Part shown: positions 1-9,820 of the stretch, one piece after another
How positions within the stretch are numbered: position 1 is the first letter of the stretch
Layout of the letters: every line of letters begins with the position of its first letter
DNA from: Bacteroidia bacterium
GTDB taxonomy: Bacteria; Bacteroidota; Bacteroidia; Chitinophagales; Chitinophagaceae
DNA length: 64,000 bases
Direction: 5' to 3'
NCBI GenBank assembly: GCA_030426665.1
Contig: JAUHYD010000001.1
Span: 1-64,000 of the forward strand
Position numbers and translations under genes: made by a program
The notes under the pieces: generated by a model
Seen by the model: the letters and a program-made list of their open reading frames with translations, nothing else
What the model was told of the DNA's origin: nothing
Database searches by the model: none

Positions 1-3000
1 CGATATTTACACCCGTACCACCCGCACAATAACTACCGCCACCCGTTACACTGTGTACAACAGGAAGACTGCTCGCATTAACAATTGCGCTGCCACTCAT
101 CGTTGCTGCGCACGTAGTGGCTGGGTTGTAGGCAAGTACTGTATAAGTACCGCCGGCTGTCTGACTGCCGAAGTTCAGGGATAATCCCGTACCGGTCATC
201 ATGCTGCCGATGGCAACACTGCCATTGTACAACTGATAGGCTATACCTGACTGAGAGCCATTCAAACCAACCAATACGCCTGTACCGCCCGTGCAATAGC
301 TTCCGCCACCGGTTACATTATAAGTAGTTGGCAGGTTGTTTACGGATACCATTTTGCTGCCGCTCATCGTTGTGCTGCAACCCGATACGCCGCCGGTACC
401 AATCACCTGGTACGTACCTGCTGTCGTTTGTAAACCGAAGTCTAAACCTGCTCCTGTGCCTGCCATTGGGCTGCCTACTGCCAAGGAACCATTGTACAAC
501 TGATAGTTGACACCGGCATTGGAACCACTCAGGCCAAGGCTTACACCTTCACCACCGGAGCAATACGCACCGCCACCGGTTACATTGTAACTCATCGGTG
601 CAGCATTAGTGCTTACTGTGGCACTACCACTCATTGTGTTTTCACAACCTGTAGTAGCATTTATTCCTTTTACAAAAAAGTTACCGTTAGCAGTAATTGA
701 AGAGTAGCTTATCGCACTACCGGTACCAGCCTCAGGAACTCCCACAGCTGTCAAACCGTTATACAGTTGATAATTTACACCAACCTGCGAACTATTAACC
801 CCAATTGATACACCACCTGTACCGGCACAATAGTCACCACCACCTGTTACTGTGTACGCAGTTGGAACCGCATTTACAACAACATTTGCAGAACCCGACA
901 TGTTACGAGTACATGATGAAGATGTATTTGTCGCCATTACAGTATAAGTACCAGCCGCTGTCGCCATGCCAAAGCTCAAAGCAGCACCTGTTCCTGCCAT
1001 TGGAGCACCTACTGCGCCAGCACCGTTATATAATTGATAATTTACTCCTGTTTGAGAACCAGTCAGGTTAACTGCAACACCGGCACCACCGCTACAGAAA
1101 TTACCACCACCGGTAACTCCGTAAATAGAAGGTAGTGCATCAATTGTGATAATTGCAGAACCTGTCATCATACGAGTACAAAGCGTCGTGCTATTAGTTG
1201 CCATTACTTTATAAGTACCGGCCGCTGTCTGATTACCGAAGCTAAGTGCACCGCCTGTTCCAAGAACAACCGCACCAACCGGCATACTACCGTTGTATAA
1301 CTGATATTCAACTCCTGATGTGGAACCTGTCAAGCCCACGGTAATGCCCGTACCACCTGCACAATAATTTGTTCCTGAATAAGTAACAGTATAAAGTGTC
1401 GGCAACGCATTAATTGAAACGGTTGCACTACTTGCCATATCTGCCTCACAACCTGTAACCGCATTTACCGCATGAACTGTATAAGTACCTGCCGGCGCAA
1501 TAGAGCCGAAGCTAACAGCACCACCGGTACCCGCTACTACACTCGCCAAAGTTCCACCTTGATATAAACGATAATTAACTCCCGAGGTTGATGAACTCAT
1601 TCCTATAGCAACACCCGTACCACCTTCGCAATATTCGCCACCACCGGTAAGCGCATAAGACGTTGGTAATGGGTTGATACCGATTGAAGCACTTCCACTC
1701 ATATTATTTGTACAACCAGTAGATGTAATAATTGCAAACACCGTATATGTACCTGCCAAAGTCTGATTTCCGAAACTAATAGGAGAACCTGTACCTGACA
1801 TTGCTGTACCAACAAGTGTTGCACCATGATATAATGTATAACTAGCTCCTATAGTAGAACCACCAACACCAATCGCAGCACCTGTATCGCCAAGGCAATA
1901 GTTACCTCCACCAATTACCGGATATATTGTAGGCAATGCATTAACCACAACTGTAGCAGAACCCGACATGGACCCGGAACAACCTGTCGTTAAGTTGGTC
2001 GCAATTACAGTATATATACCTGCTTCAGTCTGAAGACCGAAATTAAGGCTACTACCTGTACCTCCAACCGGACCACCAACAGCTACACCGGAACGGTATA
2101 ATTGATAGTTAACACCTGTTTGAGAACCTGATAATGTAACGGTAAGACCAACACCACCTACACAATAACTACCACCACCACTCATTGAATATGCCGTTGG
2201 ATTTGCGTTTATTGTAATAGTAGCAGAACCGGACATATTAGAAACACAACCGTTACCATTTTCTGCCGACACCGTATAAGTACCTGAAGCTGAAATCGGT
2301 CCGGATGTAAGTGCTGCTCCCGTTCCGGACATTGTGCCTACTGCACTTGTTCCCTGATACAATGTATAGGTTACGCCTGCGGTAGAACCATTAAGCGTTA
2401 CTTCTACTCCTGAACCACCCGAACAGAAAGAACCACCACCACCAACAGTAAATACCGGAGGTGTTGCATGTACAATTACTGTCGCGCTGCCGCTCATTGA
2501 TGCAGTACAACCGTTACTGTTTGTTGCCATTACAGAATAAGAACCTGTAGTAGCAATAGCTCCAAAACTTATTGAAGAACCAGTACCCGTTACCGGTGAA
2601 CCAACCGTTGAAGCACCGTTGTATAACTGATAGCTCACACCTGCCTCAGAAGACGCAAGACCTACATCAACGCCTGCATCACCTGCACACAAAGTACCAC
2701 CACCAGTTACCGTCTGTGCGGTTGGCGTTGCGTTTATTCCAATAGTTACTGTACCAGACATATCGTTGGTACAACCCGTAGAAGAATTTTCAGCAGAAAC
2801 TGAATACGTTCCGGCTGCTGTCATATATCCGAAGCTTACAGTGCTATTTGCACCTGCAACTGATGTTACTAAAGAAGAACCATTATATAAATGATACAAT
2901 GTCCCGGCAGCACCATAAGTACAGGTAACCAAACTACCCGATCCACCGTCACAATAATTACCACCACCGCCTACTGAGTAAGCAGTTGGTAATGAGTTAA

Positions 3001-3520
3001 CACTAACCGACGAACTACCAGACATTGACACCTGACATCCGGCGCCGGCACCAGGGTTTGCAATGGCAGTATAACTACCAGCTACAGTCTGCAAGCCAAA
3101 AGACATTGGCGTTCCTGTACCGGTAATAAGACCTCCTACCGGAACCGCACCACGATATAGTTGATAACTAACACCTGCGTTAGTACCACTAATTGTAACG
3201 TCAGAACCAGTACCGCCTGCACAATATGCACCTCCACCTGTCATTGTATATACAGAAGGAACAGCCGAAATAATTACCGGAGTATAACCCGTCATATCCA
3301 CGTCACATCCGCTGCTACCATTTGAAGCAGAAACCGTATATGTACCAACAACAGACTGTAGCCCGAAGTCAAGCGCTGAACCTGTACCGGCGATAGGCGA
3401 ACCTACTGCTGTACCGTCTCTATAAAGTTGGTAATCATTACCGGTAGTTGATCCGGCAAGACCCATTGCCACACCCGGACCACCAGTACAATAACTACCA
3501 CCACCGGTCATCGCAAAAAT
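1..3520 (-). repeat. Tandem ~266-bp coding repeats (at least 14 units)
   Basis: The codons for the GGGxYC motif recur at about 27, 292, 561, 828, 1096, 1361, 1629, 1897, 2164, 2429, 2689, 2951, 3220 and 3488. The mean spacing is close to 266 bp, or about 89 residues. Units are clearly homologous at protein level but diverged in DNA, so this is an old array and not a freshly expanded satellite. The array continues past the left edge. Confidence 0.9.
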
Positions 3521-6280
3521 TTCAGATGCCGAGTTAACGGTAATTGTTGCCGTATTTGATGATGTAGGGTTAGAAACGCAACCTATATCATTTGAAATAC
3601 TATTAATAGTTACGACTGTGCTTCCACTTGCCGTCAGCAAAGAACCAGGCACCGTAAATGTACCGCTCGTTGGCCCCATGATGATAACAGCCGATACACT
3701 TGTAGCGGTATTTGCACCACTTAAACTATATACAACATCGTACGTACCGGTCCCCAAAGATGTACTGTTTACGGTTACCGTAGATGGCAAATAGGCACAA
3801 ACTGTTGATGCAGATGTACCCGTGAAGTTGCTGATATCCGGACCATCGCCAACCTCAAACGAAGCGGTATTACTACTTGTTACCGGCGTAAGGCACACAT
3901 CATATTTTATTCCGGTAATGGTCACGGTTGTCGTACCATTAGAAGTTAACAATGATGATGGGATACTGAAAGTACCACTACCACCTGTCATCGTAAGCGT
4001 CGTAGAATTACCTGTCGATGAATTTGCTCCACTTAAATCGTAGAATATTCTAAACGTGTCAACACCCAATGAAGTTGAGTTAACTGTTACTACAGAACCG
4101 GAACCGGAACAAGAATTTGTAGCCGTAGGTGAAGTAAAGTCTGACACTACCGGCGAATAATAACGAACGGTAGAAACTACATTGGTTGTACTGATATCTG
4201 AGCTACAAGCCAATTTAGCTCTGTAGTACATAGTACCTACCGAAGTTATGTCCGGTGTTTGATAAGAAGAATTCGTTGCACCTGCAATAGCAGAGAAACC
4301 AGAGGAAGGACTAGATGATGACTCCCACTGATAAGTAATGCCATTTGCTATTGTTCCTCCGACATTATATAAATTACCTCTGAATAATGAACAGGAGTTT
4401 GATGGACCTACACTGATAGCACCAGCTTCCGGTGCTCCGGAGCATGTTGCCGGTCCGCCACCATTAATATAAACAGAATAGTCCCGAACCTCACCATAAG
4501 TAATAGCACTTGTCGGACAAGGGTTCATTGAAGGATAAGTGCCATTACCACAACAGTTGTAGTTACCGGTGATACGCATACGGAATGTTCCGGTAGGGGC
4601 ACCAGAAGGTATTGTCAAAGTAACTGGTACATTCGTAGAAGGAAAATCATAACCACGTCCACCTACCGTTTCATCACTGGTAAAAGAACCGTCATTGTTG
4701 AAGTCTATCCAAACCTGACAACCCATTGAATAGTAATACGACCCTCCGGTATTTACAGTTGCAGTATATGATGTAGCTGCATTGAGCGTACAAATGTAAG
4801 ATGCTGTCAAATTAGAATACCCGGTACCATTACATGCAGATGCATCTGATATAGAACCTGACTCTCCGGTCAAACTCGCAATCCTCATCCACATTGAATA
4901 CGAGGAACAAGCTGAAGACGCTGAGCTGAAAGTAGGGGTACAACTGGACGCCGCAGGCGTACCGACAAATGTTACGGAAACCGGCGATGAAGCTACCGGA
5001 TCTGTAGAACCGCAAGTTACCATACAACGGAAGTCCATGTCTTCAGACAAACCCGATGCAGTATAAGTGCTATGGATACCGTCCGGAATATTAACCCAAG
5101 TGGTTCCTCCGTCATTAGACGACTGCCACTGATAAAACATGTTACCACCGGTAGAAGCACCGGACAAACTAAGAGCAAAATTCGTAGATCCTCCACCTGT
5201 TGACGGAGATACAGTGGCGCTTCCGGCTGTTGCCCCACCGGTACACTCGGTAGCATGAGCAGAACCAGACACAGGAACAGTTACCGCAGAGGTTAACCCG
5301 CCGCCGGTAATAGATAACGCAGTAGATGCTGCGCCCGGCGCACTCGGAGTAAACTGAACATAGATATTTCCTGCTGCATCGCCTCCGGAATTAGTAAGCG
5401 TTGCAGAACTACCCCATGTTGTACCATCGGTCGATACTAAAAAGTTACTGGAAGGAGAAGTGATTGTCAAATCAGCAGAAAGGTTTATACCTGTAATGTG
5501 CGTATAACCCAACGGCACAGACACTTCATCAACTAATGCTGCATCACCCATATCAATAGTCGCAGGAATAGCTTCTGCACTTGGAGGAGGAATATACTCC
5601 CATGTATATATTGTACCAGATGAAGGAGAAGAATTAATACTAGAGTAATAAGAAGTTGAAGGGGATGATGCTGTTGTGGAAGTCAGCGTATAATAATCCG
5701 ACGTACTGTTTGATATTCCTATTGTAGCAGTTCTGCTTGAAAAGGACAGCGGACCGTACAAGAATTGAATCTTATTCGAAGTTTCATATAGCTTCACTTG
5801 GAACGTTCCATCAGACCCTGAACCAAGAGGTCTCCACCCGGAAGAGTTGCGTCCCCACTGGAAAGTGAAAACCCTATTAGGAGCACTACCCGTAGTTATA
5901 TAATAACATTGCCTGCCGGAACCCGTCAAGTCATCCCAAAAAGGCATCAAACAACCAACAGCACTGTTTGGCAAATTAGAAATAGAGGAATTGCTATACG
6001 CACTATTACTGGCAGAATTAGCCATCCTTATCCAGCCATTCGAACAAACAGTTACTTGCGTAGTCGAGGCACCGCAATAAGAAAAACTAAAACCAATACT
6101 GACCGTCATTCTTGAGTCATCACCACTAATTGAAGTAGTAGTAGTGACACCCGATGTCCCGGAAATATCGGTGTAAGTACCCGAGGACCTCGTATACGAA
6201 TAATCCTCCGCATTCTGAGCGTTGATAGTCATGCTAACACAACATAGCAGCAATAGTAAATAGATTTTTCTCATATTCAT
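1..6280 (-). CDS. Giant secreted repeat adhesin with GEVED domain (3' end outside window)
   Basis: The reverse-strand frame is open from an ATG at 6280 (alternative ATG 6274) to the left edge, at least 2093 codons with no stop. The N-terminus MNMRKIYLLLLLCCVSMT is a signal peptide ending near INAQ. A beta-sandwich-like region follows (about residues 25-200), then Ig-like segments and a GEVED-type domain at about residues 445-605 (motifs VWIDFNNDG and YGEVRDYSVYI). From about nt 3500 down to the window start there are at least fourteen repeats of ~89 residues, each with a TGGGxYCxGG motif and a VNYQLYNG-like motif. Such proteins are normally T9SS cargo acting as adhesins or gliding-type surface filaments; the sorting domain would lie outside the window. 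The function is inferred from architecture only. Confidence 0.85.
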   Translation of the reverse strand, partial: MNMRKIYLLLLLCCVSMTINAQNAEDYSYTRSSGTYTDISGTSGVTTTTSISGDDSRMTVSIGFSFSYCGASTTQVTVCSNGWIRMANSASNSAYSNSSISNLPNSAVGCLMPFWDDLTGSGRQCYYITTGSAPNRVFTFQWGRNSSGWRPLGSGSDGTFQVKLYETSNKIQFLYGPLSFSSRTATIGISNSTSDYYTLTSTTASSPSTSYYSSINSSPSSGTIYTWEYIPPPSAEAIPATIDMGDAALVDEVSVPLGYTHITGINLSADLTITSPSSNFLVSTDGTTWGSSATLTNSGGDAAGNIYVQFTPSAPGAASTALSITGGGLTSAVTVPVSGSAHATECTGGATAGSATVSPSTGGGSTNFALSLSGASTGGNMFYQWQSSNDGGTTWVNIPDGIHSTYTASGLSEDMDFRCMVTCGSTDPVASSPVSVTFVGTPAASSCTPTFSSASSACSSYSMWMRIASLTGESGSISDASACNGTGYSNLTASYICTLNAATSYTATVNTGGSYYYSMGCQVWIDFNNDGSFTSDETVGGRGYDFPSTNVPVTLTIPSGAPTGTFRMRITGNYNCCGNGTYPSMNPCPTSAITYGEVRDYSVYINGGGPATCSGAPEAGAISVGPSNSCSLFRGNLYNVGGTIANGITYQWESSSSPSSGFSAIAGATNSSYQTPDITSVGTMYYRAKLACSSDISTTNVVSTVRYYSPVVSDFTSPTATNSCSGSGSVVTVNSTSLGVDTFRIFYDLSGANSSTGNSTTLTMTGGSGTFSIPSSLLTSNGTTTVTITGIKYDVCLTPVTSSNTASFEVGDGPDISNFTGTSASTVCAYLPSTVTVNSTSLGTGTYDVVYSLSGANTATSVSAVIIMGPTSGTFTVPGSLLTASGSTVVTINSISNDIGCVSNPTSSNTATITVNSASEIFAMTGGGSYCTGGPGVAMGLAGSTTGNDYQLYRDGTAVGSPIAGTGSALDFGLQSVVGTYTVSASNGSSGCDVDMTGYTPVIISAVPSVYTMTGGGAYCAGGTGSDVTISGTNAGVSYQLYRGAVPVGGLITGTGTPMSFGLQTVAGSYTAIANPGAGAGCQVSMSGSSSVSVNSLPTAYSVGGGGNYCDGGSGSLVTCTYGAAGTLYHLYNGSSLVTSVAGANSTVSFGYMTAAGTYSVSAENSSTGCTNDMSGTVTIGINATPTAQTVTGGGTLCAGDAGVDVGLASSEAGVSYQLYNGASTVGSPVTGTGSSISFGAIATTGSYSVMATNSNGCTASMSGSATVIVHATPPVFTVGGGGSFCSGGSGVEVTLNGSTAGVTYTLYQGTSAVGTMSGTGAALTSGPISASGTYTVSAENGNGCVSNMSGSATITINANPTAYSMSGGGSYCVGGVGLTVTLSGSQTGVNYQLYRSGVAVGGPVGGTGSSLNFGLQTEAGIYTVIATNLTTGCSGSMSGSATVVVNALPTIYPVIGGGNYCLGDTGAAIGVGGSTIGASYTLYHGATLVGTAMSGTGSPISFGNQTLAGTYTVFAIITSTGCTNNMSGSASIGINPLPTSYALTGGGEYCEGGTGVAIGMSSSTSGVNYRLYQGGTLASVVAGTGGAVSFGSIAPAGTYTVHAVNAVTGCEADMASSATVSINALPTLYTVTYSGTNYCAGGTGITVGLTGSTSGVEYQLYNGSMPVGAVVLGTGGALSFGNQTAAGTYKVMATNSTTLCTRMMTGSAIITIDALPSIYGVTGGGNFCSGGAGVAVNLTGSQTGVNYQLYNGAGAVGAPMAGTGAALSFGMATAAGTYTVMATNTSSSCTRNMSGSANVVVNAVPTAYTVTGGGDYCAGTGGVSIGVNSSQVGVNYQLYNGLTAVGVPEAGTGSAISYSSITANGNFFVKGINATTGCENTMSGSATVSTNAAPMSYNVTGGGAYCSGGEGVSLGLSGSNAGVNYQLYNGSLAVGSPMAGTGAGLDFGLQTTAGTYQVIGTGGVSGCSTTMSGSKMVSVNNLPTTYNVTGGGSYCTGGTGVLVGLNGSQSGIAYQLYNGSVAIGSMMTGTGLSLNFGSQTAGGTYTVLAYNPATTCAATMSGSAIVNASSLPVVHSVTGGGSYCAGGTGVNI

Positions 6281-6822
6281 TGTTTTGACGTTACTTATAT
6301 TTTATCACTCATTAATTATTCAATATTGGCTCCATATGGTCGCACTGTTGCGTAAATTATTCATATGGACTTAAGTAGCTATTCGCTATACTTCTACACC
6401 GGCTGTCAAATCACCCCTAAAACTCATACAGACAATACTTTAGAGGATTTTCAGGTTACATACCAGTCTCAGAATTTCTATAACTAAAGAATAAAAAAAC
6501 GTAAACTAATATTTTCTAACCGACTACTAAAATACTTGCTTTATTTAACTTTAACAAAAAAAATAGTTAATAAATTTTTCAGATTGTTGAATTTCAACGT
6601 TTTAATCTTGCTAATTAATCCCAAAAAAATATAAACATTTGACTAAAAATGAATGTTTAACTGAAAGCTAATCAAATATTTCAGGTGCGATTGTGGGTAT
6701 CCTTTGGTGGAGTCAATTACGCAAAATTTCTTAAAGAAACTTGTGAGATAGCCTGACAGGTAGGGAACGAAATTTTCGAGAAATAAATGCTCAATATCAG
6801 ATCAAAAAGTCAATTAATTAAA
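6281..6822. other. AT-rich intergenic region upstream of the giant adhesin
   Basis: About 540 bp without a credible gene. It is strongly A+T-rich with short dyads (for example GTTGAATTTCAAC near 6586-6598). It should hold the promoter of the reverse-strand adhesin, but no clean TAxxTTTG box was found close to its start. Confidence 0.5.
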
Positions 6823-6850
6823 ACGACCACTTTCGTACGAAAGTGGTCGT
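6823..6850 (-). terminator. Perfect 28-bp palindrome, probable terminator
   Basis: The 28 bp are a perfect palindrome: two arms of ACGACCACTTTCGT and its complement with no spacer. It lies 28 bp beyond the stop of the lipoprotein gene at 6879. Read on the reverse strand it is followed by TTTTAATTAATTGACTTTTT. This fits a rho-independent terminator for the lipoprotein gene. Confidence 0.75.
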
Positions 6851-6878
6851 CAATAATTATACATAAGAAAGGTTTCTA

Positions 6879-7481
6879 TTAGTGTAATTTCCTACCTGCA
6901 AGCACCTTGCCTCCCGTAGGAACTGGTTTCATGCCGGCACCAGCCTGACTTCTGCGAATCACCAATTTCGCCTCGCCTGCACTGCCGCAACCATCGCACT
7001 GAGCTTTAAATATCTTATTGTCATACTTAATGTCCGTAACCCCATTGTACCAGTTAGTACCCTGTAACATAAAGTGCTCATTTTCATAAACAGCAGCAAA
7101 CACAAAAGAATTTTGTGGCGCATCAAAACTAATGTACAGGCTATCTCCCTTCACGCGCTCACATACACCGGGCGTATACGCAGGGATAGTAAATTCTGTA
7201 ACCTGCTGAGAGTTGTCATACATTACAGTACCGGACTTGATAGCACTACCACCGGCACTCGCCGTGTTTCTAAGAATTATCGTTTTGTCGAGATAAAACT
7301 GAATCTTTCTAAGGTCTGCCCTATCCTGATCCAGACGATATTTCATATTTTTTGAAAACGGAATGTAATCGGAGGGATTAACTTCCGCAGTAGCAGAATC
7401 TTTCGTATATACCTTGTTACTGCAAGATGAAGCCATCATAACAAACAACACAGGAACCAGAATGAGTACTATTTTCTTCAT
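6879..7481 (-). CDS. Lipoprotein of unknown function
   Basis: A 200-residue protein. The first ~20 residues (MKKIVLILVPVLFVMMASSC) form a lipoprotein signal with the lipobox Cys at residue 20, so it should be lipid-anchored in the envelope. The remainder is a soluble, probably beta-rich domain; a CDGCG motif near residue 162 could bind metal or form a disulfide, which is speculation. The family is not recognised. It is monocistronic, with a palindromic terminator just downstream and a divergent regulator upstream. Confidence 0.75.
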   Translation of the reverse strand: MKKIVLILVPVLFVMMASSCSNKVYTKDSATAEVNPSDYIPFSKNMKYRLDQDRADLRKIQFYLDKTIILRNTASAGGSAIKSGTVMYDNSQQVTEFTIPAYTPGVCERVKGDSLYISFDAPQNSFVFAAVYENEHFMLQGTNWYNGVTDIKYDNKIFKAQCDGCGSAGEAKLVIRRSQAGAGMKPVPTGGKVLAGRKLH

Positions 7482-7910
7482 GAAATCGATATTTAGATTT
7501 TTTAAAGTTTTTTATTGTCCGACAGGCTTTAAGGATTGCTATATTACTAATACTTTTTGAGATTTTATATTTTTTAGGGAAAAATTATTCCAAACAACCT
7601 GATTTCGAAGAAGAAAGCACAAATATTGTTGCCGATATTATTAACTCAGTTATATAAAACGTGTTCGGATTAGAAAAAGGGAAGCCCGTATATCGTCAAT
7701 ACTATCATTTTAACACTTACAAATTTTGTCACGAAGAGGCTATTGGCAATCAACGATTCCAAAAGAAACTGCCACTTTACAAATAAGCTAATCCGCGTAG
7801 TCAATTTTGCGTATTAACATTATTCTACAGCAACTATCTTTATCTTTATGCCATCACAATAACTATAGTAGCAACCCAAAGCGATTTTTATATGTATATT
7901 CATTTGCCTT
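7482..7910. other. Divergent intergenic region
   Basis: About 430 bp between the divergently transcribed lipoprotein gene and the marR-type gene. It must contain both promoters. No ORF with coding character and no strong hairpin was seen, and no perfect TAxxTTTG box was found near either start. Confidence 0.5.
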
Positions 7911-8375
7911 ATGAAACTGGAAGATGCAATTAAATCTAACCGCTTTACCGATGAACGGAACAAAGCTGCCATCAACCTGTTATATACCTCATATTGGCTG
8001 AAAAGCAGTCTGAGTATCGGCCTTAAGGAGCTTGGCCTTACACTGGAACAACACAATGTATTGCGCATTCTTAAAGGGTCTTATCCCAATGCAATGTGTG
8101 TAAAAGATATTGCTTCCCGAATCGTAGAAAAGAATTCTAATGTACCTCGGATAATCGATCGTCTTGTAGCAAAAAAATGGGTTAACCGGAAGCAGTCAAA
8201 ACAAGACAAACGAGAAACCTTGATTTCGCTTACAGACGCCGGAATAAATATCATCGAATTAGCAAAGGACTATGTCGATAACTCTAATAGGCGAACCATC
8301 AACCTGTCTGATGAAGAAGCACAGACGCTTAATGCACTGCTCGAAAAAACAAGAACTACCCCTGAGTCAGACTAA
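7911..8375 (+). CDS. MarR-family transcriptional regulator
   Basis: 154 residues, a usual MarR length. A winged helix-turn-helix spans about residues 45-115: the segment around GLTLEQHNVLRIL, the recognition-helix region KDIASRIVEKNSNVPRIIDR, and a wing containing KQDKRETLISLTDAG, which matches the MarR wing D-x-R-x3-[VIL]-x-LT-x-x-G. Helices at both ends would form the dimer interface. MarR proteins are usually ligand- or redox-responsive repressors. The target cannot be read from the sequence; it lies just upstream of the B12 operon, but that operon has its own promoter and riboswitch, so regulation by this protein is not implied. Confidence 0.92.
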   Translation: MKLEDAIKSNRFTDERNKAAINLLYTSYWLKSSLSIGLKELGLTLEQHNVLRILKGSYPNAMCVKDIASRIVEKNSNVPRIIDRLVAKKWVNRKQSKQDKRETLISLTDAGINIIELAKDYVDNSNRRTINLSDEEAQTLNALLEKTRTTPESD

Positions 8376-8402
8376 CCTGATAACCAGCCCCTCAAAAATA
8401 TC

Positions 8403-8434
8403 TTGTAAGATGTAAAAGTGAATACGTACATTTG
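8403..8434 (+). promoter_or_regulatory. Bacteroidota-type promoter of the B12 operon
   Basis: A perfect -7 box TACATTTG (TAxxTTTG consensus) lies at 8427-8434, with a TTG at 8403-8405 about 21 bp upstream fitting the -33 element. Transcription would begin near 8440, right at the 5' edge of the cobalamin riboswitch, which supports both calls. Confidence 0.8.
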
Positions 8435-8440
8435 CTGCTG

Positions 8441-8612
8441 CAACGGTTTCCGCCTTGGCGGAATTAAAAGGGAATCAGGTGAAAATCCTGAACATTTCCC
8501 GATGCTGTTAGCTCCTATACAGTTTTTTGCATCCTGTATTGCCACTGTTCAAATTTAGCTTGAATGGGAAGGCCGCAAAAAACGGAGTAAGTCAGAAGAC
8601 CTGCCTTTGCAT
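8441..8612 (+). ncRNA. Cobalamin (adenosylcobalamin-type) riboswitch
   Basis: The conserved blocks of the class appear in order: AAAAGGGAATCAGGTGAAAA at 8466-8485, TCCTGAAC with TTTCCCGATGCTGT after it, a GCCACTGTT block near 8540, GAATGGGAAGGCCG near 8563-8576, and GTCAGAAGACCTGCC at 8591-8605. A small hairpin (CCGGA...TCCGG, 8614-8627) follows. The DUF4465 gene starts at 8751. All downstream genes fit corrinoid uptake, so ligand-bound RNA should repress the operon. The expression platform (sequestered start or terminator) is not resolved. Confidence 0.95.
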
Positions 8613-8750
8613 GCCGGAAGAATCCGGTACTTATCGCTGCTTTCGGGAACAAAAGCACAGATAAGACAAGGGCAATAGTACATGCCTTTATCTTCATCTG
8701 ATTTTCACCCTTAGCTGCATTAAAATTGTTTTTTAAAAACCAATTTCAAT

Positions 8751-9761
8751 ATGCGCAAAGTAACAATCATGCTGGCCTCAATTCTATTGGGCGCTGTAGC
8801 ATCAAAGGCACAAACGGTAGCCTCGTTCGAATCGTTAAGTCTGGCACATGCGGACACGTTTTACACCAACTACACAGCCTCCGGAACCGATGTAGGTTTT
8901 GACGACGGGCTTGTACATTTCCCATGTGTCTATGACACTTCATGGGGTGGGTATTGGGAACAAGGCTTCGCCTACTCAAACATGACAGATAGTGTAACAA
9001 GCGGTTATACAAACGACTATTCAGCAAAACCGGCAACCGGATACGGAGGGTCAGAAAAGTATGCAGTTTCTTACTGCTATAATCCCACAACCTTTGAAAA
9101 TACTACTAAAGTTCACCTGACCGGAACTGCCATTGGGCACCCGGTTAAAGGCTTCTATGTGACAAACAGCACGTATGCTTTCAACAGCATGAGAGACGGT
9201 GACGCATTTGCAAAGAAATTCTACAGCGGCGACTGGTTTAAGTTGATGGTGAAAGGTTTCTACGAAGGAAGTCTGAAATCAGATAGTGTACAGTTCTATC
9301 TTGCAAATTTTCTTCAACCCGATTCTAATGACAACTACATTGTAAATACATGGGAGTGGGTAAACCTTGAACCGCTGGGCAAAGTAGACAGTCTTGTATT
9401 CTCGTTGTCGTCCTCTGACACCGGTTCGCTGGGCATGAATACACCGGCATACTTTTGCATCGACAACTTTACAACATACGAATCGTATGATACAACTACA
9501 CCACCCACTGCAGTAGTTTCAGAAAAATCAGATGTTATTAAATGTTACCCGCAACCAGCTCAAAATTTACTCTATGTTGATTTGCCGACTAATGCTAATG
9601 CACAATTTACAATAGTCGATATTTCCGGTAAAGTAGTGGCACAACAGTATACAAACACAAAACACAATTCAATCAATACTGCAGGATTGACACCCGGGAT
9701 ATATATTCTGCAAATAAGTAGTTTTGGGAACAAAGCAACCATTCGATTTATCAAAGAATAA
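8751..9761 (+). CDS. DUF4465 T9SS-sorted surface protein, probable corrinoid-binding protein
   Basis: 336 residues. Signal peptide about 1-20 (MRKVTIMLASILLGAVASKA). The DUF4465 core covers about 25-245, with the hallmark strings GFYVTNSTYAFNSM, GDWFKLMVKG, and FSLSSSDTGSLGMNTPAYFC. A T9SS type A sorting domain fills about 260-336 (KCYPQPAQNLLYVDL ... GIYILQI). It is the first gene behind the cobalamin riboswitch. DUF4465 proteins commonly accompany BtuB in Bacteroidota, and surface B12-binding proteins (BtuG, BtuH) are known there. Direct corrinoid binding by this protein is inferred from position and family. The preferred start is the ATG at 8751. Confidence 0.9.
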   Translation: MRKVTIMLASILLGAVASKAQTVASFESLSLAHADTFYTNYTASGTDVGFDDGLVHFPCVYDTSWGGYWEQGFAYSNMTDSVTSGYTNDYSAKPATGYGGSEKYAVSYCYNPTTFENTTKVHLTGTAIGHPVKGFYVTNSTYAFNSMRDGDAFAKKFYSGDWFKLMVKGFYEGSLKSDSVQFYLANFLQPDSNDNYIVNTWEWVNLEPLGKVDSLVFSLSSSDTGSLGMNTPAYFCIDNFTTYESYDTTTPPTAVVSEKSDVIKCYPQPAQNLLYVDLPTNANAQFTIVDISGKVVAQQYTNTKHNSINTAGLTPGIYILQISSFGNKATIRFIKE

Positions 9762-9770
9762 TATTTTCAC

Positions 9771-9804
9771 GGCAGCTATACACAATGTATGGCTGCCATT
9801 TTTT
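9771..9804 (+). terminator. Intra-operon terminator or attenuator
   Basis: GGCAGCTATACA pairs with TGTATGGCTGCC (one internal mismatch), followed by ATTTTTT. It sits 9 bp after the stop of the DUF4465 gene and before the next gene of the same locus. It probably terminates part of the transcripts, making the first gene more abundant than the distal ones. Confidence 0.7.
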
Positions 9805-9820
9805 AATATCGAGAAATACC

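Noticed and set aside
1-3520. Regular 266-bp periodicity considered as non-coding satellite DNA.
   Set aside because: The reverse-strand frame is fully open through all units and conserved at protein level, so it is a coding repeat.
8515-8697. A 60-codon reverse-strand ORF with a signal-peptide-like start, overlapping the cobalamin riboswitch.
   Set aside because: Most of it is antisense to conserved riboswitch blocks and the expression platform; the apparent signal peptide is probably a by-product of RNA structure constraints. No promoter or partner supports it.
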